This document shows positions 28,501 through 38,313 of a stretch of DNA of 64,000 nt, piece by piece. The stretch covers positions 1-64,000 of the forward strand of contig JAOICL010000005.1 of NCBI GenBank assembly GCA_028131545.1, written 5' to 3'. Each line of letters begins with the position of its first letter. Position 1 is the stretch's first letter. The DNA comes from Vibrio sp. Its GTDB lineage: Bacteria; Pseudomonadota; Gammaproteobacteria; Enterobacterales; Vibrionaceae. The translations under genes were made by a program, and so were the position numbers. The notes beneath the pieces were generated by a model. It saw nothing but the letters and a program-made list of their open reading frames with translations, ran no database searches and was not told the origin of the DNA.

Positions 28501-31044
28501 TTAAGCCTCCGCTACGCGCTTATCCATGCGCGTAAACACGGTATATGAAAAGAGAAGAATGATTGAGCTTATAAATAGGATCACACCAAAGATGATGATC
28601 GTTTCGTTATAACTGAATGTACTCAGTAAAATCCCCGCTAATATAGGGCCAGTAATATTACCAATACGTTCTGTTAACCTAAAGATCCCAATGATTTTAC
28701 CTCTTTCAATGCCTTGATTACTCATTAGGTCAATGACAAGAGGGATTTGAGGCGAAACGCAGATACCATGTGCGATACCGACAAAAATAACAATTAAGAG
28801 TACGCCAGAAGTTCCATCTAAAAAGTAGACATTTAACATGGCAATAGACGAAATTAAACCACCTAAAACAATGAAGGCAATTTTGTTTTTGAACTTATCA
28901 ACGAGTGCAGCACTTATAGGAGCAATTAAAATAATAGCGAGTCCATAAGTCATGATGACGCGACCAGAAACAGAGCTACTTTCTCCCATATCTTGCAGGT
29001 ACACTGGGCAAATATAGTATAAAAATCCAGTTAAAATAATTTTGGCCGGAATAGCGCTAAACAAAGTGATGAGTGCAAAATATTTGTTTTTTAGTAATAT
29101 TTTAAAATCTTGTAGTTTAACTGGTTGTCCTACCGTCTCACTTTGTTTGCTTTCGAAGAAGGAAGCGATTAATAGTACCCCTAATAAAGCCAGTAACCCC
29201 GATAGTATAAATGTCGGGGCGTAACCGAGTTTGTCTGCAAGAATACCCCCAATAGCAGCACCACAAAGTGAACCTGAGAAAAAGGATGAAAGGAATGTCG
29301 CCATACCTTTTGTACGATTTTTATCGGTAGTTGTATCCGATACATATCCCTGAGCTGAGATGAAGACAATACCGTATCCAACCGCAGTAATTGCTCTGGT
29401 TAATAATAATATTTCTATATTCGTAACAAAGGCAGTGATAGTAAGACCTATTGCGGTAATAATACCACCGGTCATTAGAGAGAAACGACGTCCTACTTTA
29501 TCTGACCAGTAACCAGCAAAAGGTAAAGAAATAGCCCAACACAGCATGAATAAAGAAATCGGCAAACTGGTAATTAAACTTTGTGGAATGATGTTCGACA
29601 TTGAATCAAGATTTGAAACATAATGCGGGAAAAAGGCTAAAGAAGCCGCTTCAGCGAATACTAATAGAAATAGAGGTAATCGAATGAATCGATAATCTTG
29701 ATTATCAAGCAACGTAGTCTTTTTTGACTTAGCTGCACTGCTCACAAGGTTATTGATGTTTTGTGTGAGCGCACTTATTTCATCTTTGGAACGAATTGCC
29801 GCAGTATGCAATCCAACAGTTAAATTATCCTTGGATAACAAACGTTTAATTTGTTGTAATGGGGATAAAATCATATATTGGCATAAAAATAAAATGATTT
29901 CGGTTACTACAAGACATGATGTGATTAAGACCGTAATCATATCCATTAAACTATCTTCAAGAATGTTACCGATGATATTACCATCAGTCGCGATTTTTAA
30001 TTCTATTGCAGAATCTGGAGATAAAACTAATGAACTTGTCTGTTTTAAATCTTCAGTACTGGAACCAGGCGAATACGTATAAATGGAGTCTTTATTTTGA
30101 TTTAAGCTGATGGCTAATAATTCTTCGTGCCTATCGACGTAGAAAGCAAACTCACTCTCTAAGCCATTTAATCGTTCAATCGGTACACCATTATCAACGA
30201 GGCGATCGATCATCGTGGATAGCGCATCACCAATTAAATGGGATTTTTGTTCGAGTTTCGGTTCATATACCTTTGAAAAAGCATGCAGCGATTGATATGA
30301 AGCACCGAAATTGGCCACAATAGTAAGAACTATAGCAAGAGTGATAATGAAGAAAGGGTAATGCTTCGTTCTTATTTTTCTTTTATGCTGAGTTTGTTGA
30401 GCATTAAAAGCCTCTTGAGTTTCTTCAAATATATTAAACACATTCGCGCCATTGGTTTGAAATTGTTCCGAAGCAGAACGGGCGGTATTTATTCGAGTGA
30501 GGATATTATTTAAAAAAAAGCGAAGTATAATAAAGCCAAATAGGGCACAGCCCGTTACCCAAATAGTCGCATACAATATTTGCTTTTCTAATAGAGCTAA
30601 TTGACTTTCGTACAAGGCTTTCGGTGAGTAATGAAGCTGTAATTTACCTTCATTTAAACCAAAAGTATTCGTAATAGGGAGGGAGATCTCTCGATTATCG
30701 GGTTCTATCTCACCGGTTGAAAATAAAACCTGATTATTCATATCCACAACAGATAAGGATGTGATTCCAGAAACAAGCTGAATACGTCTGTCTAATAAAG
30801 ATTGAATGTTATTAATAGAAGCTAAGGGTAAACCGAGGTTTATCGCTTGCTGTATATCATTTTGAGTTTCCTCAACCACAATTTGATAAGTTGAATCACT
30901 GGTTTCAGTGAGTCTCTTTTCAAAATTAAGATAATTGAGGGTCGTATTGAGCCCAATCGAAAAGAGTAAAACAGCTACGATAGCGAGCGATAATTTGGCA
31001 CGTAGTGATAAAGAAACTTTAACTGCTTGTTCTTTTAATTCCAT
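28501..31044 (-). CDS. Sensor-HAMP-MFS transporter fusion
   Basis: 847 aa; TM-periplasmic-TM, second TM-periplasmic-TM, HAMP-like linker (ILSPLQQIKRLLS...RSKDEISALTQNINNLV), then a ~12-TM MFS domain with motif A (GYWSDKVGRRFSLMTG). Confidence 0.8.
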   Translation of the reverse strand: MELKEQAVKVSLSLRAKLSLAIVAVLLFSIGLNTTLNYLNFEKRLTETSDSTYQIVVEETQNDIQQAINLGLPLASINNIQSLLDRRIQLVSGITSLSVVDMNNQVLFSTGEIEPDNREISLPITNTFGLNEGKLQLHYSPKALYESQLALLEKQILYATIWVTGCALFGFIILRFFLNNILTRINTARSASEQFQTNGANVFNIFEETQEAFNAQQTQHKRKIRTKHYPFFIITLAIVLTIVANFGASYQSLHAFSKVYEPKLEQKSHLIGDALSTMIDRLVDNGVPIERLNGLESEFAFYVDRHEELLAISLNQNKDSIYTYSPGSSTEDLKQTSSLVLSPDSAIELKIATDGNIIGNILEDSLMDMITVLITSCLVVTEIILFLCQYMILSPLQQIKRLLSKDNLTVGLHTAAIRSKDEISALTQNINNLVSSAAKSKKTTLLDNQDYRFIRLPLFLLVFAEAASLAFFPHYVSNLDSMSNIIPQSLITSLPISLFMLCWAISLPFAGYWSDKVGRRFSLMTGGIITAIGLTITAFVTNIEILLLTRAITAVGYGIVFISAQGYVSDTTTDKNRTKGMATFLSSFFSGSLCGAAIGGILADKLGYAPTFILSGLLALLGVLLIASFFESKQSETVGQPVKLQDFKILLKNKYFALITLFSAIPAKIILTGFLYYICPVYLQDMGESSSVSGRVIMTYGLAIILIAPISAALVDKFKNKIAFIVLGGLISSIAMLNVYFLDGTSGVLLIVIFVGIAHGICVSPQIPLVIDLMSNQGIERGKIIGIFRLTERIGNITGPILAGILLSTFSYNETIIIFGVILFISSIILLFSYTVFTRMDKRVAEA

Positions 31045-31073
31045 TTTACTCTTTTCCTTAGTACAACTTTATA

Positions 31074-33677
31074 TTATTGAATGGTTAACTCAAAATCTTC
31101 TTTGGAAGAGCTTGAGCTGACTTCAACATGCGTGATAGGTTCTTCTCTACTTAGCCTCAGGATGCATTCCTCAGCAAGCCTTGGCATCAAAGAGCGGTTG
31201 ATAATTTGTTCAACAGCACGCCCACCTGTGGTTGGATCCGTATTTTTACTGACAACATAATCAATAAAATTCGAATCCCAAGTGAAACTTGCCTGATATT
31301 GCTCGGCAATCTTTTTCTTAATCCGATTTAACGATATTTCAGTAATCTTACCTAACTCTTCATCATTGAGTGGGTAATAAGGAACAACAGTAGTACGGCC
31401 TAAAAATGCAGGTTTAAAGTATTGCTGTAAATCCGGACGAATTTTTTCAAGCAATTCATTGTTGTCTAGGCGTACATCATTATCATCACAAACGTCACAT
31501 ATTGCTTGGTCTGCTGCATTAGACGTCATAATTATTATAGTATTCTTAAAGTCTACCGTACGGCCTTCGCTATCTTTAATGTGTCCTTTATCAAAAATTT
31601 GATAAAAGAGGTCATGAACACCGGGGTGTGCTTTTTCCATTTCGTCTAATAATAGAACAGAATACGGATTACGGCGGATAGCTTCTGTTAGAACTCCCCC
31701 TTCACCAAAACCAACATACCCAGCAGGTGAACCCAGAAGCATAGAAATTTTATGTTCTTCTTTGAATTCCGTCATGTTGATAACAGTTAGGTCATTGCTA
31801 CCACCATAAAGTTGCTCCGCTAATGCCATGGCTGTTTCTGTTTTACCAACACCACTTGGGCCACACATAAGAAAAACACCTATGGGTTTACGTCCATCGG
31901 TTAATCCCGCTCGTGAAATGCGAATAGCTTTAGCAAGCTCTTGTTTAGCAACATTTTGACCAATGACACGTTGGTTCAATTGATCCTCAAGTGATAATAG
32001 CTTTTTAATCTCATCACTCATCATGCTACCAACAGGGATGCCAGTCCAATTAGAGATAACTTGAGCAATCGTTGCGTCATCTACCATGGCATTGACTAAG
32101 GGGTCTTCATTTTGAAGTTTGGTAAGCTGATCGAGCAGTGAGTTCATTTCACTCTGTTTATTCGTATCAACGGTTTCTTCTTCGGAAAGCCCCATAATTT
32201 CAGATTGTAATGACTTAATTTGCTCAACAAGTTTGATTTCTTCTTTCCATCGACTGTTATAGGCAACGAGTTTTTCTTCGTTAGCGGCAATGGTCTTTTC
32301 CAGTTCAGAAATAGGATCTTCCCGATGACCAAATAAAGCTTGTTCTTTTTCTAGAGCAACTTTTTCATTTTTTTCATAACGAATGGTTTGTTCAAGAGAT
32401 TCAATCACCTCTGGCTTTGCACCTTGAGTTAATGCAATACGGGCACTGGCGGTATCTAATAGGCTAATGGCTTTATCAGGCAATTGACGGCTTGGCAGAT
32501 AACGGATCGATAAATTGACTGATGCTTCGATAGCTGATTCTGCAATATAAGCACCATGGTGTTTTTGAAGTGATGCAGCAACACCACGAAGCATTTGCAT
32601 CGCATCTTCAGCATTCGGTTCTTCAATAGTGACAATTTGGAAGCGACGAGTGAGTGCTGGATCCTTCTCGAAATATTTTTTGTATTCAGCCCAAGTTGTT
32701 GCAGCAATGGTTTTAAATTCACCACGAGCTAGTGCTGGTTTTAATAAGTTAGCCGCATCATTTTGCCCGGCTGCACCGCCTGCACCGATGAGAGTATGGG
32801 CTTCATCGATAAAAACAATAATGGGCTTCTCTGAATTCTTAACTTCATTGATGACATCTTTTAAGCGGTTTTCGAATTCACCTTTAACACTCGCACCGGC
32901 TTGTAATAAACCCAAGTCTAATGAGTGTATTTGTACGCCTTGTAATGCAGAAGGCACTTCATCGGCTGCAATGCGTAATGCCAAGCCTTCAACAACAGCA
33001 GTTTTACCAACACCAGGTTCACCAACCATAATTGGGTTGTTTTGTCTTTTACGACAAAGTATATCGATGGCTTTTCTTACTTCTGAATTACGGCCTGATA
33101 TTGGGTCAATATTTCCGTCAATGGCTTCTTGGGTAAGGTTAATCGTATATTTACTTAATGCATCGTTGCCAGTGGGTGATTGGCCACTAGACGCTTCACC
33201 CGTTTGTGCTGTTGCAACAGACGCCTGTTGGATAAAACCTTGTAACGATTCAATGGAAATGTCTTTTAAGGTCTCGTAAGGAGTGGTACTAACACCTAAT
33301 ACATTCTGCTGAAGTAAGGCATGAACAAGGTGTAAGCTAATGATTTCACCATGTGCATAGTTAACGGAGGCTAGCATCCAAGCATCTTTAGCTAATTCAG
33401 TGAGTTCATGACTCAACGTTGGCTGACCTTCACTACCTCGTGGTAAACGAGTTAAGCGATTGGTGAGCTCAGCTACAAATTGCTCTTGTGGTATTTTTTG
33501 ACTGTTGAGAAGAGCGAGTAATTCCTTATCGTTTTGTGATATTAACTGTAAAAGCCAATGTTCAATTTCGATTGCTGCTACACCTTGATTCATTGCAGCG
33601 CCAGCTGAAACCTCTAAGGCTTTTTTCAAATCAAGAGAGAGTTTTCCAACAAGTTTCGTGAGGGTCACTTGAGCCAT
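31074..33677 (-). CDS. clpV: T6SS AAA+ ATPase ClpV/TssH
   Basis: 867 aa; two Walker A/B ATPase modules (GEPGVGKTAVVEGLA; GPSGVGKTETAMALAEQLYGG) and ClpV N-domain. Confidence 0.95.
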   Translation of the reverse strand: MAQVTLTKLVGKLSLDLKKALEVSAGAAMNQGVAAIEIEHWLLQLISQNDKELLALLNSQKIPQEQFVAELTNRLTRLPRGSEGQPTLSHELTELAKDAWMLASVNYAHGEIISLHLVHALLQQNVLGVSTTPYETLKDISIESLQGFIQQASVATAQTGEASSGQSPTGNDALSKYTINLTQEAIDGNIDPISGRNSEVRKAIDILCRKRQNNPIMVGEPGVGKTAVVEGLALRIAADEVPSALQGVQIHSLDLGLLQAGASVKGEFENRLKDVINEVKNSEKPIIVFIDEAHTLIGAGGAAGQNDAANLLKPALARGEFKTIAATTWAEYKKYFEKDPALTRRFQIVTIEEPNAEDAMQMLRGVAASLQKHHGAYIAESAIEASVNLSIRYLPSRQLPDKAISLLDTASARIALTQGAKPEVIESLEQTIRYEKNEKVALEKEQALFGHREDPISELEKTIAANEEKLVAYNSRWKEEIKLVEQIKSLQSEIMGLSEEETVDTNKQSEMNSLLDQLTKLQNEDPLVNAMVDDATIAQVISNWTGIPVGSMMSDEIKKLLSLEDQLNQRVIGQNVAKQELAKAIRISRAGLTDGRKPIGVFLMCGPSGVGKTETAMALAEQLYGGSNDLTVINMTEFKEEHKISMLLGSPAGYVGFGEGGVLTEAIRRNPYSVLLLDEMEKAHPGVHDLFYQIFDKGHIKDSEGRTVDFKNTIIIMTSNAADQAICDVCDDNDVRLDNNELLEKIRPDLQQYFKPAFLGRTTVVPYYPLNDEELGKITEISLNRIKKKIAEQYQASFTWDSNFIDYVVSKNTDPTTGGRAVEQIINRSLMPRLAEECILRLSREEPITHVEVSSSSSKEDFELTIQ

Positions 33678-33710
33678 ACTTTCATTCCTTGTATTGCATA
33701 TTAAGATGAA

Positions 33711-34664
33711 TTACTTCAGAAGTAGTTTCATCATTTTCTCTGGTTGCCTTTCGGGTGATAAGCAATCCACTTCGCCTAAGTGTGCAGCTACATAAGCATT
33801 ACTCGAGAGCATCGGTTGCTTAATGTAACTGCGTTTAACATTAAGATAGATAAAAATTGGAGTATTATCACGGGTAAATAATTGAATAAGTTCTCTAATT
33901 TTATTTCCAATATGCGCATCGGTTTGTATCTGTGTTAACTCGTTCGCATTTTTAGGAGTGATAGTGATATTAAGTCGACTAAAAAAGGTGAGACACGTTT
34001 TGCCAAGTAAGAAACCATGTCCAATCGAATTATTACCTGATTCGTGATAACGTAATTGTGTCAGAGAATCTCGAGGGAGTTGTTTTCGTTCATGAAATAA
34101 GCAGTTTACGTCGATTTCATAGCAAAAGTAATCATTCAAAACACGCTTTAATACATTGATATTTCTTGTTTTTTGACTTAACAGAAGCGTGTATTGAAAA
34201 TAATCATCTTGATCGGCGGATAAAGCACCTAAATTGAGCAACCGTTTAATTTTATCGGGTACTCTTTCATTTTCTAAAATTAACCACTTACGAGTTTCTA
34301 AAAGATGCATCATTTCTAGATGTCGATGATTGAATACATCGAGAAAGTCACGGAGTGCATTATTTTCTTGGTGTATCGCGCTAAGCATTTCTTCGTAAAT
34401 ATAACTGGGTACGACACCATAAATGCCAGAGAGTGCTTGTTTCGCTATGGTTAGCTGAATATATCTTGGTTGTTGCTCTATATTGGTAATGTCGCTGATT
34501 AAACCATAGGGCATAGCTTCCGCTTTTAAACGTATATCGGCACTTGGGCTTTGTATCCCAAGTGCTTTTTGTTGTTTAGATAAAGAATGTAATAAGCGAA
34601 TGGCTTGAGTAAAATCATAGTGTTTATGATTTTTGGCTAAATCTTGTAATACATTCATAAGCAA
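33711..34664 (-). CDS. tssG: T6SS baseplate subunit TssG
   Basis: 317 aa; YDFTQAIRLLHSL start; VPSYIYEEML; typical TssG position and motifs. Confidence 0.9.
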   Translation of the reverse strand: MLMNVLQDLAKNHKHYDFTQAIRLLHSLSKQQKALGIQSPSADIRLKAEAMPYGLISDITNIEQQPRYIQLTIAKQALSGIYGVVPSYIYEEMLSAIHQENNALRDFLDVFNHRHLEMMHLLETRKWLILENERVPDKIKRLLNLGALSADQDDYFQYTLLLSQKTRNINVLKRVLNDYFCYEIDVNCLFHERKQLPRDSLTQLRYHESGNNSIGHGFLLGKTCLTFFSRLNITITPKNANELTQIQTDAHIGNKIRELIQLFTRDNTPIFIYLNVKRSYIKQPMLSSNAYVAAHLGEVDCLSPERQPEKMMKLLLK

Positions 34665-36406
34665 AGGGTGCTTCCATGGATCTTAGGAAAAGTTTTAATA
34701 AAGCCATCACGACCATATTGTTTAATTTTGAGTTGAATAAAGCGGTCAAAACTACAAAATTGTTGGAAAAATGTATTTAAGACTTCAGCAAAGGCGTGAA
34801 AAGAGTGGTGAGTGTCCAATGTAATAATGACTTCGGTTCCTGTCGCAAAAACATTCGTATTTAATGTTCTAAATGAAGCAACTTGTGAGCGAAATTGAAC
34901 GTCTTTGATGGCCTTGACTTCCGGTGCATTGATCTGAGGTCGAATACATAATGCGAGCATTTGTTTAAGGTGTTGCGTTTTATCATCTGCTTGCATTATT
35001 GAGCTTAAGTTCGCATTAAGTAAACCAATAAATTGCCAATGTAAATTATGTTCAATTTCATGAGGAATAGGAGCTGATGGTAGGTATATTGGAGCAAGAT
35101 CAGAAGGTAAGTCGATAGGCTCAAGACACTCAAGAGTAGAATCTAACTGACAAGCTTGTTTACCATTTGAACACAGTAATCGAGTTCCAAAAAGCTGATT
35201 AAACTCTATATGTTCTGATTGTTGAGATTTACTTATAACAAGATGATGTTGGCCATCAGAACTTTTTTTAGATTGCCAGGTATCGGCACGTTGCGAGGCA
35301 TATTTTTGTTTGAATAAAGGGGTTAACGGTTTTTCACCGTTAGGAGTAACTTCAAACACAGAGAGAATGTCAATGATTTCACAAGGGTGGTCGGAGTGGC
35401 TGTCAGCGTTAACCGGCATCGATAAAGTACGCTCATCATAGCTAATTGGCTCACCTATTTGTTCAAAAAGATTGATTGCGGGAACCACATTTAATCGAAA
35501 TACATTATGATCAAATAAACGGATAAATTCTGATGGAATCGATCCCATGAATAAATTGATTTTAATCTCATCCGAATGGCATTTTTGTAAGGCTTTATCA
35601 AAGTTATCTATATAGAAGAATTGTTTTTTTTCTTTAAAAGAGAAAAACTCAGTAAGGAGATCAAATCCAAGAAATTCATTTCCATGATGGGGTAAATAGG
35701 TGAATGAAGGATCACTAATTCTATTTTTAAGTTGATCTTTTTTTAGAGGAATATGATGTGTGTATTCAGGGTCACTGATAGTAATACATTGTGTATTACT
35801 CAATAGTAATTCAACTAAAGAATCGGCGTTGTTTTCGAAACCTTGTACATAGAAATGGAAGGCCTCAGTCGATAAATGAGAAAAATGAACGTCAGGATCA
35901 CCTGTTTTTAATGTCAGTTGAATAATACCATTACTGTGCTCGGTGTTTTTAGGACGATTAAAACCAAATGGGGCACTGAGTGCTTGTGTATCACTAAGAG
36001 AGTAAGGCTCAATGCTAAAATCACATACGGTTTGAAATTGACAATCATTACTTTCAATGGAACCGTTAAAACGACTTTGTTTGGGAATGTTAATTCTTTC
36101 AGCTGGGGCGTCTTTGGTATTCAACGCTAAATATGCAACACTTGGAATGGTTTGAAGGTAACTTGGATACAGAACTTTTAATAAACCAGCCAAAACTTCT
36201 GGTAATTGATCATTAAGTTGTTTTTGAGTATTCGCATTTAAATAAGCAACGCCATCTAACAATCGTGCTAGGCTAGGATCTTCGATCTGACCTTGATGAA
36301 TGTTAAGATCTTCAGCTTCAGATGGATAGTCTTTGCTGTAACGCCCAAGAGATCGCTTTACAACGGCTAGTTCCTGTTCGTAATAGCGTAATATAGGATC
36401 AGTCAT
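34655..36406 (-). CDS. tssF: T6SS baseplate subunit TssF
   Basis: MTDPILRYYEQELAVVKRSLGRYSKDYPSEAEDL...DPSLARLLDGVAYLNANTQKQLND; start moved to the ATG at 36406. Confidence 0.93.
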   Translation of the reverse strand: MTDPILRYYEQELAVVKRSLGRYSKDYPSEAEDLNIHQGQIEDPSLARLLDGVAYLNANTQKQLNDQLPEVLAGLLKVLYPSYLQTIPSVAYLALNTKDAPAERINIPKQSRFNGSIESNDCQFQTVCDFSIEPYSLSDTQALSAPFGFNRPKNTEHSNGIIQLTLKTGDPDVHFSHLSTEAFHFYVQGFENNADSLVELLLSNTQCITISDPEYTHHIPLKKDQLKNRISDPSFTYLPHHGNEFLGFDLLTEFFSFKEKKQFFYIDNFDKALQKCHSDEIKINLFMGSIPSEFIRLFDHNVFRLNVVPAINLFEQIGEPISYDERTLSMPVNADSHSDHPCEIIDILSVFEVTPNGEKPLTPLFKQKYASQRADTWQSKKSSDGQHHLVISKSQQSEHIEFNQLFGTRLLCSNGKQACQLDSTLECLEPIDLPSDLAPIYLPSAPIPHEIEHNLHWQFIGLLNANLSSIMQADDKTQHLKQMLALCIRPQINAPEVKAIKDVQFRSQVASFRTLNTNVFATGTEVIITLDTHHSFHAFAEVLNTFFQQFCSFDRFIQLKIKQYGRDGFIKTFPKIHGSTLCL

Positions 36407-36836
36407 AGTTTTCTTCCTCCACTGAAGATGTGAAATCACTTAAAGCAATTCTGGAATCAAAGTTCAGTTCTTGAAGGCCAAAATCATCTTGGTAATGGGC
36501 TGAAATACTGAAATGAAGCGCATTTTGACCTTCTTTATGCTCATGTAAAATCACTTGGATATCTTGTAATCTAGGTTCAAAATTTTCAATCCAGCCTTTA
36601 ATTTTTATCGCGAGCTGTGAGCGATCTAAACTGGCGCTTAAAAGTTGAACATCTTCAACACCAAAATTAATAATAGAACGGTTAACTTCGGTTAATCGGT
36701 AGTCCTTTGCGATTAATGGGACTTCTGCTTCGAATAACTTGGATAAATGGTACTGAATATCATGAATTTTTAACTTAGGCTCAGAACCAAGTGTATTAAC
36801 TTCTTTAGACTGACAAAATGTTTTCCAAAAACTCAT
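36399..36836 (-). CDS. tssE: T6SS baseplate subunit TssE (gp25-like)
   Basis: 145 aa gp25-like; INFGVEDVQLLSASLDRSQLAIKIKGWIENFEPRLQDIQV. Confidence 0.9.
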   Translation of the reverse strand: MSFWKTFCQSKEVNTLGSEPKLKIHDIQYHLSKLFEAEVPLIAKDYRLTEVNRSIINFGVEDVQLLSASLDRSQLAIKIKGWIENFEPRLQDIQVILHEHKEGQNALHFSISAHYQDDFGLQELNFDSRIALSDFTSSVEEENYD

Positions 36837-36859
36837 GATAATGATTCCAACAGCTGTGA

Positions 36860-38245
36860 TTAAGCTTCTTCAATCTCGGTAGATAAAACTACTTCACCGT
36901 TAAAGTGATCAAATTGGTATTGTGGAACAATACGTAACGTACAGGCATAGGTTCCTGGCGAATGTTCAGATTCAGTAATAACAATTTTAGCGTGTCGAAG
37001 AGGGTATTTGGCGAGTGTTTCTTCGTCAGCATTGGTTACGTTACTTGCATATCGTTCAATCCATTCAGTCAGCATGACTTCACATTCTCGAGCGGTATAA
37101 GAACTCCCTAATAAATCCCTAACTTTCACTTTTAAATAATGTGCAATACGACATGACATGAGTGTCGTTTGTATCTGAGTTAATACTTTATCATTATCAT
37201 TGGTTCCAGCTAACCAAGCAGAGTTATTACCATTAAAGTAATATTTATTGGTTAATGGACTTAACGTTAAGGGTATGAAACCCTGTTGGCTATAAAATGT
37301 AGATAGCTGCCCAGATAAATTAATATTTGTAATAGGGGAGGTGAGGAAGTTATCTGAATGCAGGTTCGGAACATTAATCACGGCACCTTGGTATTTTTCA
37401 CTCCAACGAGACTTAAGAAAACCAAACCAATTCACACGCTGGTATTCACGCATAATGGTTGCTAGGAAAGGAAAGATAGAACTTCCCCACAAACCATCGC
37501 CTTCTTCATTATAAACAAAGCCAGCAGCATAATTTTTATATTGTTTTCTTACCAATATAAAAGGCAAAGTTAAAGCAATGAATTTAGAGCTGGTTTGTTT
37601 TCTTAAATTTTGTAATGACTCATAATCAGGGCCTTGAAGTATTTTTTCTATTCGAGTGGTATCTGATAACCAATCTGCTCCAGATTCGACAAAAAAAGAT
37701 GGGCTTGGTGTTAAAACCATCGGACACAGTGTGCTTTCTCCTAGCTTACCGATGAGCTCTAATGTAAACAAATCGTCGTAATCGGAATCAAAATCCATAT
37801 CTAGAGAGATAGGTTGTGTAAAACCAATGCAGCCAAAGGGCTGACCACCGGCTTGATTCAACTCTTTATTACCAATTTTGTTATAGAGCTTGGATGACTT
37901 AATTGAATAAGCTTGGTTTAAGTCAGAGGACACCTCTTCCCAACTTGCATTCAGGAGTTTTAACTTAACGCGTTGATAATTGATTGGTAAGTGAGCAATG
38001 GCCGATAAACTAAGCCAATTTCGATGTAAAGATCGAAAGTCAGTGTGATGAATAATGGCATCAACCTGTTGGGATAGTTGCTTATCTATTTGAGCGATAA
38101 GGTTAAGAATTTTACATTTCAGCAGTTGTTCAGATTTAAGAAAAGAAGAATCATAATCAAACAATAAAGATAATGCCTCGCGTAGGAATTCATTATCTTT
38201 ATTGTCTAGTTCAAGGAGAGAATTTAATAGATCAGTATACTGCAT
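36860..38245 (-). CDS. Second TssC-like sheath protein (divergent tandem paralogue)
   Basis: 461 aa; TssC/EvpB-like architecture: FRSLHRNWLSLSAI, SKLYNKIGNKELNQAGGQPFGCIGF, SCRIAHYLKVKVRDLLGS; adjacent to canonical tssC. Confidence 0.82.
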   Translation of the reverse strand: MQYTDLLNSLLELDNKDNEFLREALSLLFDYDSSFLKSEQLLKCKILNLIAQIDKQLSQQVDAIIHHTDFRSLHRNWLSLSAIAHLPINYQRVKLKLLNASWEEVSSDLNQAYSIKSSKLYNKIGNKELNQAGGQPFGCIGFTQPISLDMDFDSDYDDLFTLELIGKLGESTLCPMVLTPSPSFFVESGADWLSDTTRIEKILQGPDYESLQNLRKQTSSKFIALTLPFILVRKQYKNYAAGFVYNEEGDGLWGSSIFPFLATIMREYQRVNWFGFLKSRWSEKYQGAVINVPNLHSDNFLTSPITNINLSGQLSTFYSQQGFIPLTLSPLTNKYYFNGNNSAWLAGTNDNDKVLTQIQTTLMSCRIAHYLKVKVRDLLGSSYTARECEVMLTEWIERYASNVTNADEETLAKYPLRHAKIVITESEHSPGTYACTLRIVPQYQFDHFNGEVVLSTEIEEA

Positions 38246-38257
38246 AGAGATAAAATA

Positions 38258-38275
38258 GGCCGGGCGGAGCCGGCC
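38258..38275 (-). promoter_or_regulatory. GC-rich intergenic hairpin between tssC and the tssC-like gene
   Basis: GGCCGGGCGGAGCCGGCC (minus strand GGCCGGCTCCGCCCGGCC followed by TATTTTATC) in an AT-rich operon. Confidence 0.55.
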
Positions 38276-38313
38276 ATACCTATATTAATGATATCGATGA
38301 AGATTGATGTGGT

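Noticed and set aside
32629-33279. 216-aa plus-strand ORF antisense to clpV
   Set aside because: Opposes a strongly conserved ClpV region; no recognisable domain.
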